64,000 bases of DNA from Pseudooceanicola algae (lineage in GTDB: Bacteria; Pseudomonadota; Alphaproteobacteria; Rhodobacterales; Rhodobacteraceae), in NCBI RefSeq assembly GCF_003590145.2, contig NZ_CP060436.1, positions 1,026,001-1,090,000 on the forward strand, given 5' to 3'. Shown piece by piece: positions 36,806 through 44,821 of the stretch. Within the stretch, counting starts at the first letter, position 1. The number at the start of each line of letters is the position of its first letter. Both the position numbers and the translations under genes were made by a program. The notes beneath the pieces are model-generated. The model ran no database searches. It worked only from the letters and a program-made list of their open reading frames with translations, and was not told the DNA's origin.

Positions 36806-37245
36806 CCGTAAAGCTCGGCCGCGCGGCGCTCAAAGGCGCGCACGATGCGCTGCATTGCCTCGTTGAAGACCACGCCGATGATGCCTTGCAACACCGCGTT
36901 CTTGAATTCGAAATCGACGTGGAAATCGACATCGCAACCCGTCTCCGTATCGCGGAAGGCCCAGTTCGACTTCATGTAGCGGAAAGGCCCGTCTAGGTAT
37001 TCCGTGTCGATCTTCATCGCATCGGGCCACAGGACGACCCGGCTGCCAAAGCGTTCGCGAAAGACCTTGAACGAAATCACCAGGTCGGCTTCCAGCAAGG
37101 TCGAGTCCCCTTGCGGGATTTCCTTGCGAATCCGGGCGGCGGCGCACCAGGGCAGGAATTGGGGATAAGATCCGACATCGGCGACCAGATCGTACATCTG
37201 TTGCGCGCGATAGGGTAATTTCCGGGTTTCCGAATGGGTCGGCAT
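36802..37245 (-). CDS. RatA/COQ10-like START-domain protein
   Basis: A 147-residue single-domain protein of the SRPBCC fold. PYRAQQMYDLVADVGSYPQFLPWC at the N-terminus and the C-terminal helix FNEAMQRIVRAFERRA are typical of the COQ10/RatA group. Members bind ubiquinone intermediates; the toxin name RatA comes from an E. coli overexpression effect on ribosomes. A quinone-binding role is likelier in an aerobic alphaproteobacterium. It is divergent from hpt and convergent with cinA. Confidence 0.88.
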   Translation of the reverse strand: MPTHSETRKLPYRAQQMYDLVADVGSYPQFLPWCAAARIRKEIPQGDSTLLEADLVISFKVFRERFGSRVVLWPDAMKIDTEYLDGPFRYMKSNWAFRDTETGCDVDFHVDFEFKNAVLQGIIGVVFNEAMQRIVRAFERRAAELYG

Positions 37246-37338
37246 GGTGCTCCCGCCTCGGTCTGCTATTGGGTCACGTAACGGTTTTTCTTGGGCGACC
37301 CATGTCCTACACTCGCCCGGCACATTCAAGGGGAAAGC

Positions 37339-37884
37339 ATGAGCGCGCGTCCTTATGTCATCGATGAAATGATTTCCGCCAAGGAAATCGCCGCCCGGAT
37401 AGAGGCGCTTTGCCGCGATATCCGGCATGTTTTTCCCGCAGATGAACGGCTGGTCGTGGTGGGGCTGCTGCGCGGCTCCTTCGTGTTCATCGCCGATCTG
37501 GTGCGGGAATTGTCCGACCGTGATGTGGAAGTCGATTTTCTCGAGGCTTCGTCTTATGGCGATGCCATGGAGAGCAGCCGCGAGGTCCGCATCCTCAAGG
37601 ATCTGCGGGGCAAGATCGAAGGGCGCAACGTGCTGGTGGTCGAGGATATCGTCGACACGGGCCACACGCTGAACCACGTGATCCACCTGCTGGAATCGCG
37701 CCTGCCCAAGCAATTGCGCACCATCGCCCTGCTCGACAAGCCGTCGCGCCGAGAGGTTGATTTCCGCGCCGATTACATCGGTTTCGAGATCCCGGATGAG
37801 TTCGTCGTCGGCTACGGTATCGATTATGCGCAGGGCAATCGCAATCTGCCGTTCATCGGCAAGGTGCGGTTCACCGGGGCATGA
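37339..37884 (+). CDS. hpt: Hypoxanthine phosphoribosyltransferase
   Basis: A 181-residue purine salvage enzyme that makes IMP from hypoxanthine and PRPP. The PRPP-binding motif is [14 protein letters not shown], preceded by [15 protein letters not shown], and the base-binding [15 protein letters not shown] region follows. AGGGGAAAGC before ATG 37339 is a good ribosome site; earlier in-frame codons lack one. The stop overlaps a small membrane-protein gene (ATGA). It would take up hypoxanthine produced by the adenine deaminase at 10.4 kb. Confidence 0.93.
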   Translation: MSARPYVIDEMISAKEIAARIEALCRDIRHVFPADERLVVVGLLRGSFVFIADLVRELSDRDVEVDFLEASSYGDAMESSREVRILKDLRGKIEGRNVLVVEDIVDTGHTLNHVIHLLESRLPKQLRTIALLDKPSRREVDFRADYIGFEIPDEFVVGYGIDYAQGNRNLPFIGKVRFTGA

Positions 37885-38048
37885 ATCGCTGGATGATCCG
37901 CGCCGTGCTCTGGGTGCGCAATCCGCCATCAGAGAAACGGGTGATCCTGGTGCTGGTCGTGATCGCGCTGTGTATCGCGATCTGGGGCGCGGAAAAGCTG
38001 TTCGGGTTTCCCGACTGGCTGGTACCGGACACGAGGCGCTGGCGGTGA
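37881..38048 (+). CDS. Small single-pass membrane protein coupled to hpt
   Basis: A 55-residue reading frame: a basic N-terminus ([20 protein letters not shown]), one hydrophobic helix at about 22-37 ([17 protein letters not shown]), and a short tryptophan- and arginine-containing tail ending TRRWR. ATG 37881 overlaps the hpt stop by 4 bases, which favours real translation. I recognise no family. The positive-inside rule would put the N-terminus in the cytoplasm. Its role is unknown. Confidence 0.65.
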   Translation: MNRWMIRAVLWVRNPPSEKRVILVLVVIALCIAIWGAEKLFGFPDWLVPDTRRWR

Positions 38049-38173
38049 GTGCGGTTTGTCCCCGGGGAACTGCGGGCCTGCCCTCTGACGAAATCGTCAG
38101 AGATTTCGCGCGGCTTGCCTGTTAGACTGAAGTCGATCCAGGGCAAAGCCCGACCAGCCAAATGGGGATGAAC

Positions 38174-39070
38174 ATGCGCAAGACCCTGACAGCCATCGGT
38201 CTTCTGGCCCTTGCCGGAGGGGGCACGGCCTGGTGGCTGACTGCTCCGACCTACCTGCCCGAGGATGCCATGGCCGGCCTGGAGCCCGACGCCGCTGCCG
38301 GCGAATCGGTCTTCTATGCCGGTGGATGTGCCTCTTGCCACGCGGCCCCCGGGGCCTCGGGCGAGGAGATGCTGGTGCTGGCCGGGGGGCGAGCGCTGGA
38401 AAGCGACTTCGGAACCTTTCATGCGCCCAATATCTCATCCGACAGTTCGGCCGGCATCGGAGGTTGGTCGTCGCTGGACCTGGCCAATGCGATGCAGAAC
38501 GGGGTCTCCCCGCAGGGGCGGCATTATTATCCGGCTTTCCCCTTCACCACCTACACCCGCGCCGACCTGCAGGACATCGCTGACCTTCATGCCTTCCTTC
38601 AGGGGCTGCCTGCGGACCCGACACCGAGCAAGGCGCATGATGTCGGATTTCCCTTCGATATCCGCCGGTTGCTCGGGGGCTGGGATCTGCTTTACCTCGA
38701 CAGGGATTGGATCATGGAAGATCCGGGGTCGGACGAGGTCGCCCGTGGGCGGTATCTGGTCGAGGCGCTTGGGCATTGTGGGGAATGCCACACGCCGCGC
38801 AATGCGCTAGGCGGACCGGATACATCCCGCTGGTTGGGCGGGGCCGAGAACCCGTCGGGCGCAGGGCACATCCCCAATATCACCTCCGGGGAGCTCGACT
38901 GGTCGGCCGGAGATATCGCGGAATATCTGAGTTCAGGTCTGACACCCGATTTCGATGTGGCCGGGGGCGAGATGGCGGACGTCGTGACCAACCTGTCGCA
39001 TCTGCCGCGCGCGGATCTGGAGGCGATCGGTGCCTATGTGAAGGCCGTTGCACCGGTCGAGAGCGAGTAA
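38174..39070 (+). CDS. Diheme c-type cytochrome
   Basis: About 298 residues. An N-terminal uncleaved anchor or signal (TAIGLLALAGGGTAWWL) leads to two class I cytochrome c domains with heme sites CASCH and CGECH. It resembles the membrane-bound cytochrome subunits of gluconate/alcohol-type dehydrogenases, passing electrons to the quinone pool or an oxidase. No dehydrogenase gene adjoins it. ATG 38174 has GGGGA about 6 bases upstream; ATGs at 38162 and 38168 are in frame and possible. Confidence 0.85.
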   Translation: MRKTLTAIGLLALAGGGTAWWLTAPTYLPEDAMAGLEPDAAAGESVFYAGGCASCHAAPGASGEEMLVLAGGRALESDFGTFHAPNISSDSSAGIGGWSSLDLANAMQNGVSPQGRHYYPAFPFTTYTRADLQDIADLHAFLQGLPADPTPSKAHDVGFPFDIRRLLGGWDLLYLDRDWIMEDPGSDEVARGRYLVEALGHCGECHTPRNALGGPDTSRWLGGAENPSGAGHIPNITSGELDWSAGDIAEYLSSGLTPDFDVAGGEMADVVTNLSHLPRADLEAIGAYVKAVAPVESE

Positions 39071-39128
39071 GGGGGCGCTGCCCCCGCCCTTTGGGCTCCC
39101 CCGGGATATTTCGAACAGGGAAACCTGG
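39071..39128 (+). repeat. Dispersed intergenic repeat, copy 2
   Basis: A GGGGGCGCTGCCCCC hairpin arm is followed by CCCGGGATATTTCGAACAGG and then GAAACCTGG. The same core occurs at 23.7 kb (inverted) and 58.8 kb. It lies directly after the cytochrome stop codon. Confidence 0.65.
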
Positions 39129-39166
39129 AAGGGGTGCCATGGGGAGCGATGCCCCCATGGTCGCTT

Positions 39167-40120
39167 TCAGGCCTGGCCGAGCTTGCGCAGTCGGGCGGCG
39201 CGCAGACGGGCGAAGTCATCGCCGGCGTGGTAGCTGGAGCGGGTCAACGGGGTGGCCGAGACCATGAGGAAGCCCTTGTTGTAGGCGACCCGTTCGTAGC
39301 TGGCGAATTCGTCGGGGTGCACGAAACGGTCCACCTTGTGGTGTTTCGGCGTCGGTTGAAGGTATTGGCCGATGGTGAGGAAATCGATATCGGCGGCGCG
39401 CATGTCTTCCATGACCTGGGTGACGGATTGGCGGTCCTCGCCGAGGCCGACCATGATGCCCGACTTGGTGAAGATCGTCGGGTCGAGTTCCTTCACCCGT
39501 TGCAGCAGGCGCAGGGAGTGGAAGTAACGCGCGCCGGGGCGGACCTCCGGGTAGAGGCCGGGGACGGTTTCGAGGTTGTGGTTGAAGACATCAGGTTTCG
39601 CGTCGACCACGACTTCGAGCGCCTCGGGGGCGCAGCGGATGAAGTCGGGGGTCAGGATCTCGATCGTGGTGGCTGGGCTACGTTGGCGAATGGCGCGAAT
39701 CGTCTGGGCGAAATGTTCAGCCCCGCCGTCTTCGACGTCATCGCGGTCGACCGAGGTGATCACCACATGGTTCAGTCCCAACTTGTCCACCGCATGGGCG
39801 ACGCGGCCGGGCTCGAAGGCATCCAGCGCCTCGGGCGGCTTGCCGGTGGCGATATTGCAGAAGGTGCAGGCGCGTGTGCAGACTTCGCCCATGATCATCA
39901 TGGTGGCGTGGCCCTGGCTCCAGCATTCGCCGACATTGGGGCAACCGGCCTCTTCGCAGACCGTGACCAGCTTGTTTTCCCGCATGATGTTGCGGGTTTC
40001 CATGTATTCCCGGCTGGTCGGCGCCTTGACACGAATCCAGTCGGGTTTCTTCGGCTGGGCATTGTCCGGACGGCGCGCCTTTTCGGGATGGCGCTGTTCA
40101 GGGATCTTGAGATCACGCAT
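39167..40120 (-). CDS. lipA: Lipoyl synthase
   Basis: A 317-residue radical-SAM enzyme inserting two sulfurs into octanoyl groups. Both iron-sulfur clusters are visible: the auxiliary motif [12 protein letters not shown] and the radical-SAM motif [25 protein letters not shown] is also diagnostic. The start is placed at 40120 because a purine-rich ribosome site (AAGGAAAGG) precedes it and the family begins [15 protein letters not shown] longer in-frame extension has no support. Confidence 0.95.
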   Translation of the reverse strand: MRDLKIPEQRHPEKARRPDNAQPKKPDWIRVKAPTSREYMETRNIMRENKLVTVCEEAGCPNVGECWSQGHATMMIMGEVCTRACTFCNIATGKPPEALDAFEPGRVAHAVDKLGLNHVVITSVDRDDVEDGGAEHFAQTIRAIRQRSPATTIEILTPDFIRCAPEALEVVVDAKPDVFNHNLETVPGLYPEVRPGARYFHSLRLLQRVKELDPTIFTKSGIMVGLGEDRQSVTQVMEDMRAADIDFLTIGQYLQPTPKHHKVDRFVHPDEFASYERVAYNKGFLMVSATPLTRSSYHAGDDFARLRAARLRKLGQA

Positions 40121-40439
40121 AGTCTGGCCTTTCCTTGCGGATTGGGGAGTATCATATGCACCCCAGGAGGAAAGAACCAGTTTCACATTTCAGGAATGCG
40201 TTCGGTGCAGAGCCGTTATGCAGATGCAGAACGACACAGGCACAAATCCCTTGTTTCCTGCCGAAACCATGAGCGTGGGACAAAGTCTGGGGCGCTGCGA
40301 CGCAGAAAGAAACTTGCAGTGGATTTTGACCCATTCTAAAATTCGATCCAGTGAATTTCGGGGCGACGACTCTTTTCTCCGGAGCGCGCGCCCCATTTCT
40401 GCGCAAACAGTCTAAATCTGAACAATCCGAGGATACGTC
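40121..40439. other. Divergent intergenic region between lipA and the peroxiredoxin gene
   Basis: These 319 bases contain no convincing gene. A plausible peroxiredoxin promoter is listed separately. Nothing else is recognised. Confidence 0.5.
40314..40342 (+). promoter_or_regulatory. Candidate sigma-70 promoter of the peroxiredoxin gene
   Basis: TTGCAG at 40314-40319 and TAAAAT at 40337-40342 are exactly 17 bases apart. This would give a leader of about 90 bases. It is pattern-based only. Confidence 0.4.
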
Positions 40440-40985
40440 ATGCAAACCGGTTCCAAGCTTCCCCATGTCACTTTCCGCACCCGCGTCCGCGATGAAAGCA
40501 TCGGCGGGTCGAACCCGTTCCGCTGGCAGGACATGACGACGGCGGATTACTTTGGCGGCAAGCGGGTGATCCTGTTCTCGCTGCCCGGCGCCTTCACCCC
40601 AACCTGTTCGACCTACCAACTGCCCGGCTTCGAGAACAACGCCGAAAAGTTCAAGGAACTGGGCGTCGATGCGATTTATTGCATGTCGGTCAACGACAGC
40701 TTCGTGATGAACCAATGGGCCAAGGCGCAGGGCGTTGAAAACGTGACTGTGATCCCCGATGGTTCGGGTGAATTCACCCGTCGCGTCGGCATGCTGGTCA
40801 ACAAGGACAACCTGGGCTTCGGCATGCGGTCCTGGCGCTATGCGGCCGTGATCAACGACGGCGTGGTCGAAGGCTGGTTCGAAGAGCCGGGCATCTGCGA
40901 CAACCATGGCGAAGACCCCTATGGCGAATCCAGCCCCGAAACCCTGCTGGCCTTCCTGGAAGCCAAGAAGGAAGCGGCTGCCTGA
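40440..40985 (+). CDS. Peroxiredoxin (Prx5 type)
   Basis: A 181-residue thiol peroxidase. The peroxidatic cysteine is Cys56 in LPGAFTPTCSTYQLPGF; further cysteines lie near 80 and 150 (EEPGICDNHGEDPYGESSPE). It reduces hydrogen peroxide or organic peroxides using glutathione or thioredoxin-type donors. GAGGA precedes the start. It is convergent with oxyR and shares a two-way terminator with it, consistent with a peroxide-stress locus. Confidence 0.92.
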   Translation: MQTGSKLPHVTFRTRVRDESIGGSNPFRWQDMTTADYFGGKRVILFSLPGAFTPTCSTYQLPGFENNAEKFKELGVDAIYCMSVNDSFVMNQWAKAQGVENVTVIPDGSGEFTRRVGMLVNKDNLGFGMRSWRYAAVINDGVVEGWFEEPGICDNHGEDPYGESSPETLLAFLEAKKEAAA

Positions 40986-41014
40986 TCCAGGCAAGTGCCG
41001 ACAAGATCTGAAAT

Positions 41015-41047
41015 GAAAAAACCCGGAGCCTGCGCTTCGGGTTTTTT
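41015..41047. terminator. Bidirectional terminator between peroxiredoxin and oxyR
   Basis: AAAAAACCCGGAG pairs with CTTCGGGTTTTTT (one mismatch). The T-run on each strand serves both converging genes. Confidence 0.85.
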
Positions 41048-41065
41048 CGTGAGGTGGCAAGGGGC

Positions 41066-42013
41066 TCAGCCCGGGACGGAGGAGATCGCGGGCTTCTGTG
41101 GACGGGTCGTCGCAACCAGGCCCTGTCCGGTTTCGGACAGGATTCGGGCCAGGGCGCGGAACCAGCCGTCATCCGGCGTGGCGCGTCGGCGCAACAACGC
41201 GATGGTCCGGCACGGTTCGGGTGCTGCAAAGCGGCGCAGGGTCAGCCCGCGCCCTTCGGTATCCAGCGCCAGTTCCGGCAGCAAGGTCAGGCCGAAGCCC
41301 GCCGCCACAAGCCGGGTCAGCGTCGCCAGGGAAGATGCCCCCATGTTGATCTGCGCGTGGCCCCTGCCCCGACCGCAGACTTCGAGCGCCTGATCGGTCA
41401 GGCAGTGGCCGTCTTCGAGCAACATCAACCGGGCCGGGCCGATTTCCGAGGGGCGCAGGCTTTCACCCCGTCCGCCAAGCGCAGCCATCCCGGCCTCGGA
41501 CCCCGCCAGAAGAAAGCGGTCCTCGAACAGCGGTTCGACCTCCAGATCCGTATCGGGGTCCAGCGGTAGCGCCACAACGGCCGCATCCAGCCGACCGGCC
41601 TTCAGGTCCTCTATCAGCCGGGCGGTATGAGCTTCCTGCACCTGGATGTTCAGGCCGATATCTTCGGCGCGGATTGCCGCCAACGCGGCGGGAAGAAGGA
41701 AGGGCGCGATCGTGGGAATCAGCCCCAGCCGCAATTCGCCGGCGAGGCCTTCATTCCAACGGGCGATCTCGGTCAGGACCTGCATTTCGGCCAGGATCTT
41801 TTCCGCCTGGCTCAGCACCAACCGTCCGAAGGGCGTCGGCACCACGTCGCGGGTACGCCGTTCAACGAGGGTCGCGCCCAGCATTTGCTCCATTTCACGG
41901 ATCTGCACCGACAAGGCGGGTTGGGACACATGGACCGCCTCGGCCGCACGGCCAAAGTTGCGATGCTGCACGAGCGCGCGAAAATAGGTGAGTTGGCGCA
42001 GAGTGATGTTCAT
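41066..42013 (-). CDS. oxyR: OxyR-type LysR family hydrogen peroxide sensor
   Basis: A 315-residue LysR regulator: N-terminal winged HTH (NFGRAAEAVHVSQPALSVQIREMEQ) and a periplasmic-binding-like effector domain. The redox pair is Cys204 and Cys213 in LEDGHCLTDQALEVC, the same nine-residue spacing as Cys199/Cys208 of E. coli OxyR. It should activate peroxide-defence genes, probably including the adjacent peroxiredoxin. A palindrome lies in its own promoter region. Confidence 0.92.
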   Translation of the reverse strand: MNITLRQLTYFRALVQHRNFGRAAEAVHVSQPALSVQIREMEQMLGATLVERRTRDVVPTPFGRLVLSQAEKILAEMQVLTEIARWNEGLAGELRLGLIPTIAPFLLPAALAAIRAEDIGLNIQVQEAHTARLIEDLKAGRLDAAVVALPLDPDTDLEVEPLFEDRFLLAGSEAGMAALGGRGESLRPSEIGPARLMLLEDGHCLTDQALEVCGRGRGHAQINMGASSLATLTRLVAAGFGLTLLPELALDTEGRGLTLRRFAAPEPCRTIALLRRRATPDDGWFRALARILSETGQGLVATTRPQKPAISSVPG

Positions 42014-42040
42014 AAGAAATTTTTATCAGGTCTCGGAATA

Positions 42041-42054
42041 TCTTCAAGAAGATC
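42041..42054. promoter_or_regulatory. Palindrome in the oxyR promoter region
   Basis: ATCTTC-AA-GAAGAT is a perfect 6+6 inverted repeat ending about 40 bases upstream of the oxyR start. It is a candidate autoregulatory site for this LysR protein. Confidence 0.4.
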
Positions 42055-42198
42055 TTATGCGGCATCCGCTGACGTCTGATTTGGCCAAGTCAGTTACGAG
42101 GTCGATCAACGGCGGCCTTGCCGACCATAGCCGCATTTAACCATCCGCTCCGGGCCTGTAAGCTGGGCGCCAATAGACGACTCGGGAAAGGACCGCCG

Positions 42199-42927
42199 AT
42201 GGATTGGGCCAGGCACCGGCGGGAAGCGCACCAGCTGAGCCACGCACAGGAATACGTCAAGCAGATCGTCTATGGCGGCAACGATGGGATCGTGACCACA
42301 TTTGCCATTGTCGCCGGTTTCGCCGGGGCTTCGGCGGGGGACGGGATCGCGATGATCGGCGGTCTGGCCGTACTGGTCTTCGGGCTGGCCAACCTGTTCG
42401 CGGATGCGGTTTCGATGGGCCTCGGAGAGTTCCTGTCGGGACGCGCGCAGCATGACCTTTATCATAACCGCCGCCAGCTGGAGCTTCGGGAGATTGCCGA
42501 GAACCCCGGCCATGAGCGCGACGAGCTGGAGGTGATCCTGCGCCAGCGGGGCCTGTCCGACGGCGACGCCCATGCAGCGGCCGAGATCATGGTGCATCAC
42601 CCGTCGATCATGGCGGATCTTATGATGACCTATGAATTCGGGATGCATGACCCGGCCGAAGACAATCCGGCGATCAACGGCCTCGTCACCTTTTTCAGCT
42701 TCGTCCTGTTCGGTGCGGTGCCGCTACTGCCCTATTTCTTCTTCGAGGCCTCGCCCCGGATCTTCTGGTATTCTGTGATCGCGACCTTTTCGGCGCTGGC
42801 GGCCCTCGGCCTGCTGCGCTGGCGGACAACTGGGGAAAAGCTGTTGCGGACACTTGGCGAAACCATCGCCGTTGGTGCAGCCTGTGCTCTGGTCGCCTAT
42901 CTGGTCGGCCTGCTGGTAAGTGGTTAA
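42199..42927 (+). CDS. VIT1/CCC1 family iron/manganese transporter
   Basis: A 242-residue membrane protein with about five helices. The signature YVKQIVYGGNDGIVTTFAIV opens helix 1, followed by LFADAVSMGLGEFLSGRAQHD, a cytoplasmic acidic and histidine-bearing loop (about 95-155) and three C-terminal helices. There is no ferritin-like extension. The family moves Fe2+ or Mn2+ out of the cytoplasm, which fits beside peroxide-defence genes. GGAAAGGA upstream of ATG 42199 fixes the start. Confidence 0.9.
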   Translation: MDWARHRREAHQLSHAQEYVKQIVYGGNDGIVTTFAIVAGFAGASAGDGIAMIGGLAVLVFGLANLFADAVSMGLGEFLSGRAQHDLYHNRRQLELREIAENPGHERDELEVILRQRGLSDGDAHAAAEIMVHHPSIMADLMMTYEFGMHDPAEDNPAINGLVTFFSFVLFGAVPLLPYFFFEASPRIFWYSVIATFSALAALGLLRWRTTGEKLLRTLGETIAVGAACALVAYLVGLLVSG

Positions 42928-43013
42928 CCGATCTTCATGGTTCTGCGGAAAAATGACCCGATGCGAAGATCTGTCTGCAAACCAGTAAGATCCTTCTTTC
43001 CGGTTTGAACATG

Positions 43014-43043
43014 AAAAACCCGGCACGGAAGGCTCCGGCCGGG
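43014..43043 (-). terminator. Terminator of the DUF6456 gene (minus strand)
   Basis: On the minus strand CCCGGC-CGGA pairs with TCCG-GCCGGG around a 4-base loop with one bulged base, followed by TTTTTC. Confidence 0.75.
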
Positions 43044-43078
43044 GTCAGGTTCCACGGGATCGGGGAAGACGCCCCCAG

Positions 43079-44239
43079 TCAGCCGATCAGCCCGCTGTCG
43101 CGGGGCTGGGCGCGGTAGTGTCGCTCCAACCGGTCAAGCGCGATGCGCAGCACGATCTTGCCCGACCGCGCCGACCAGCCCATCTTGCGCTCTGCGGTTT
43201 CAAGGCCCTCCATGTGACAGCAGCAGCGCAGCACAACGTCGCCCAGACCGGGCCCGAGGTCACGTAATGCAGAGGCAACGCGGTCCCGCGCGGCTTCCGG
43301 TCCGCGCCCGCCGCCCTGATGCGCGGCGCCAGAGATCCCGGCTGTCAGGAAACGGTCCCAATCCTGCGTGACACGCGGCCCCATCTGCGACAATTCGAAG
43401 TCTTCGCGCAGGCGTTCACCCGCCCGAACCTGTTCGGGGCGCAGGAAAGGCGTCCCGTCACGGTCACGCCGCCGCGCAAGGGCCGCCACGGGAGAATCGC
43501 TTTGATAGCCCCGCGAACGAGGCGTCTCTGCGCCGTCGTCGGCCTCCGGATCAACGGCTGTGGCGCTGCGATGATCAAAGCTTGCCATGCCTTCGGCAAA
43601 GCCACGGGCGGCATTTTCCGATCGCGCCGTCAGACGGTTAAGCACCGAACGCCCCGCGCTGGTGATGGTGTAGCGCGCGACCCGGCCGGGGGCCGTGCAA
43701 GCGATCCAGTCGTTCAGCGCCATAGCCTCGGCCAGGGTGCGGGACACGATGTCCAGCCGATCGGGCGATCCATCGATCCGGTCCCGGACGACAACCGCCT
43801 TGTCCATGTCCTGGGCCACGGCAAGAACCGTTCCAGCATGGGCAAGATGGCGCAGGACCGGCAGGGCATCCCGGCGCAGGGCGGCTTCGGTCATCGGTTG
43901 TTGGAAATCTTCGGGCAGAGAAGGCTTCATCGATACAGGCTCCTTTTTATCCGACCGGTGCAGGTCGCGCAGGCTGGCAGGCCTGCGGTGCTGTCCGAGA
44001 CGGCTCAGCGCGTGATCCAGCAGGGGATCTTGGCTGAGCTTTTCGAACCGGCGGATCCGGCGCAGGACGGTCGAAGCGTGGCAGCCCGCTTCCCGCGCCA
44101 ATTGACGAAGTGAAACGCCATCCTCGGTATGAGCCAGAAAATGGCGGGCGGAATCCGGCACCCATGCAGGCAGATCCCGGCAATGGGGATCCGAATTTCG
44201 AGACAGGTCAGCTATATCCATCACGATCAGGCCAAACAT
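43079..44239 (-). CDS. DUF6456 helix-turn-helix protein
   Basis: A 386-residue protein. Residues 43-67 (GVSLRQLAREAGCHASTVLRRIRRF) form a clear HTH. A middle segment (about 115-215) resembles a second winged-helix region (APGRVARYTITSAGRSVLNRL). The C-terminal DUF6456 domain follows (about 275-386, with the cysteine-rich VVLRCCCHMEGLE and IVLRIALDRLERHY). A DNA-binding regulator is the best guess. It is divergent from the DUF6477 gene, with a 7+7 palindrome between them. Confidence 0.8.
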   Translation of the reverse strand: MFGLIVMDIADLSRNSDPHCRDLPAWVPDSARHFLAHTEDGVSLRQLAREAGCHASTVLRRIRRFEKLSQDPLLDHALSRLGQHRRPASLRDLHRSDKKEPVSMKPSLPEDFQQPMTEAALRRDALPVLRHLAHAGTVLAVAQDMDKAVVVRDRIDGSPDRLDIVSRTLAEAMALNDWIACTAPGRVARYTITSAGRSVLNRLTARSENAARGFAEGMASFDHRSATAVDPEADDGAETPRSRGYQSDSPVAALARRRDRDGTPFLRPEQVRAGERLREDFELSQMGPRVTQDWDRFLTAGISGAAHQGGGRGPEAARDRVASALRDLGPGLGDVVLRCCCHMEGLETAERKMGWSARSGKIVLRIALDRLERHYRAQPRDSGLIG

Positions 44240-44293
44240 GGTTGCGGGGGTCTCCCGGTCCTCTCTCTAGCAAACGGCGTTAAGGTTTCTTCA

Positions 44294-44310
44294 GGGTTAA
44301 CAATTAACCC
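44294..44310. promoter_or_regulatory. Palindromic operator candidate between DUF6456 and DUF6477 genes
   Basis: GGGTTAA-CAA-TTAACCC is a perfect 7+7 inverted repeat. It lies 55 bases from the DUF6456 start and abuts a promoter-like CTGACA (44311-44316) followed 18 bases later by CATAAA for the DUF6477 gene. The TTAAC half-sites also resemble CtrA boxes, but the spacing is not TTAA-N7-TTAA. Confidence 0.5.
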
Positions 44311-44452
44311 CTGACACAAAGATTGTTTCCAAAACATAAACTATCCTTGAACCACCGTGCGGAGACATAGGGCCTGCGCAACACTCGGCATGATTGAGTG
44401 ATGGTATGGATCAGCTGCTGGTCCGCCACCTGGGATGCCAAGGAAGATCAAG

Positions 44453-44731
44453 ATGCAGGATATTCAATCGATGCTCGCCAAGTTGCGCCGCCCGCGGATG
44501 CTGATCCGCGCGGCAAGGATCGCCGCCGACGGCTATCGCCGCGAGGTGCACCTAAGCGCCGTACTGGGCCAGTCGGTGCTGCCACGCCACGGGGCGGCGG
44601 CGATGCACCTGATGGACCGCGAGGCCGAGCTGAACCGGTTGCGCCGCGACGGCTGCACGACCTATTCACCAAGCCAGCATGTTTCGGTGCTATGTGCGCT
44701 GATCGGCGAAGCACGGCTGATGCAGGGCTGA
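44453..44731 (+). CDS. DUF6477 family protein
   Basis: A 92-residue basic protein starting MQDIQSMLAKLRRPRML, with a helical core (AARIAADGYRREVHLSAVL) and SPSQHVSVLCALIGEARLM near the end. AAGGAAG six bases before ATG 44453 fixes the start. It is a small conserved protein of unknown function, largely confined to Rhodobacterales as far as I know. Its divergent pairing with a putative HTH regulator suggests it may be that regulator's target. Confidence 0.75.
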   Translation: MQDIQSMLAKLRRPRMLIRAARIAADGYRREVHLSAVLGQSVLPRHGAAAMHLMDREAELNRLRRDGCTTYSPSQHVSVLCALIGEARLMQG

Positions 44732-44821
44732 AGGCGCAATCACACGGGGGCTGTGCCGAAAGACCGTAATGCGCGCCTGTCAGGGCCGGCCTCGTCATGA
44801 ATTGCCCGCAACGCCCCCCGT

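Noticed and set aside
36802-37245. A toxin-antitoxin system based on the RatA name
   Set aside because: No antitoxin partner is adjacent, and the protein matches the COQ10-like START family, for which a quinone-binding role is more likely.
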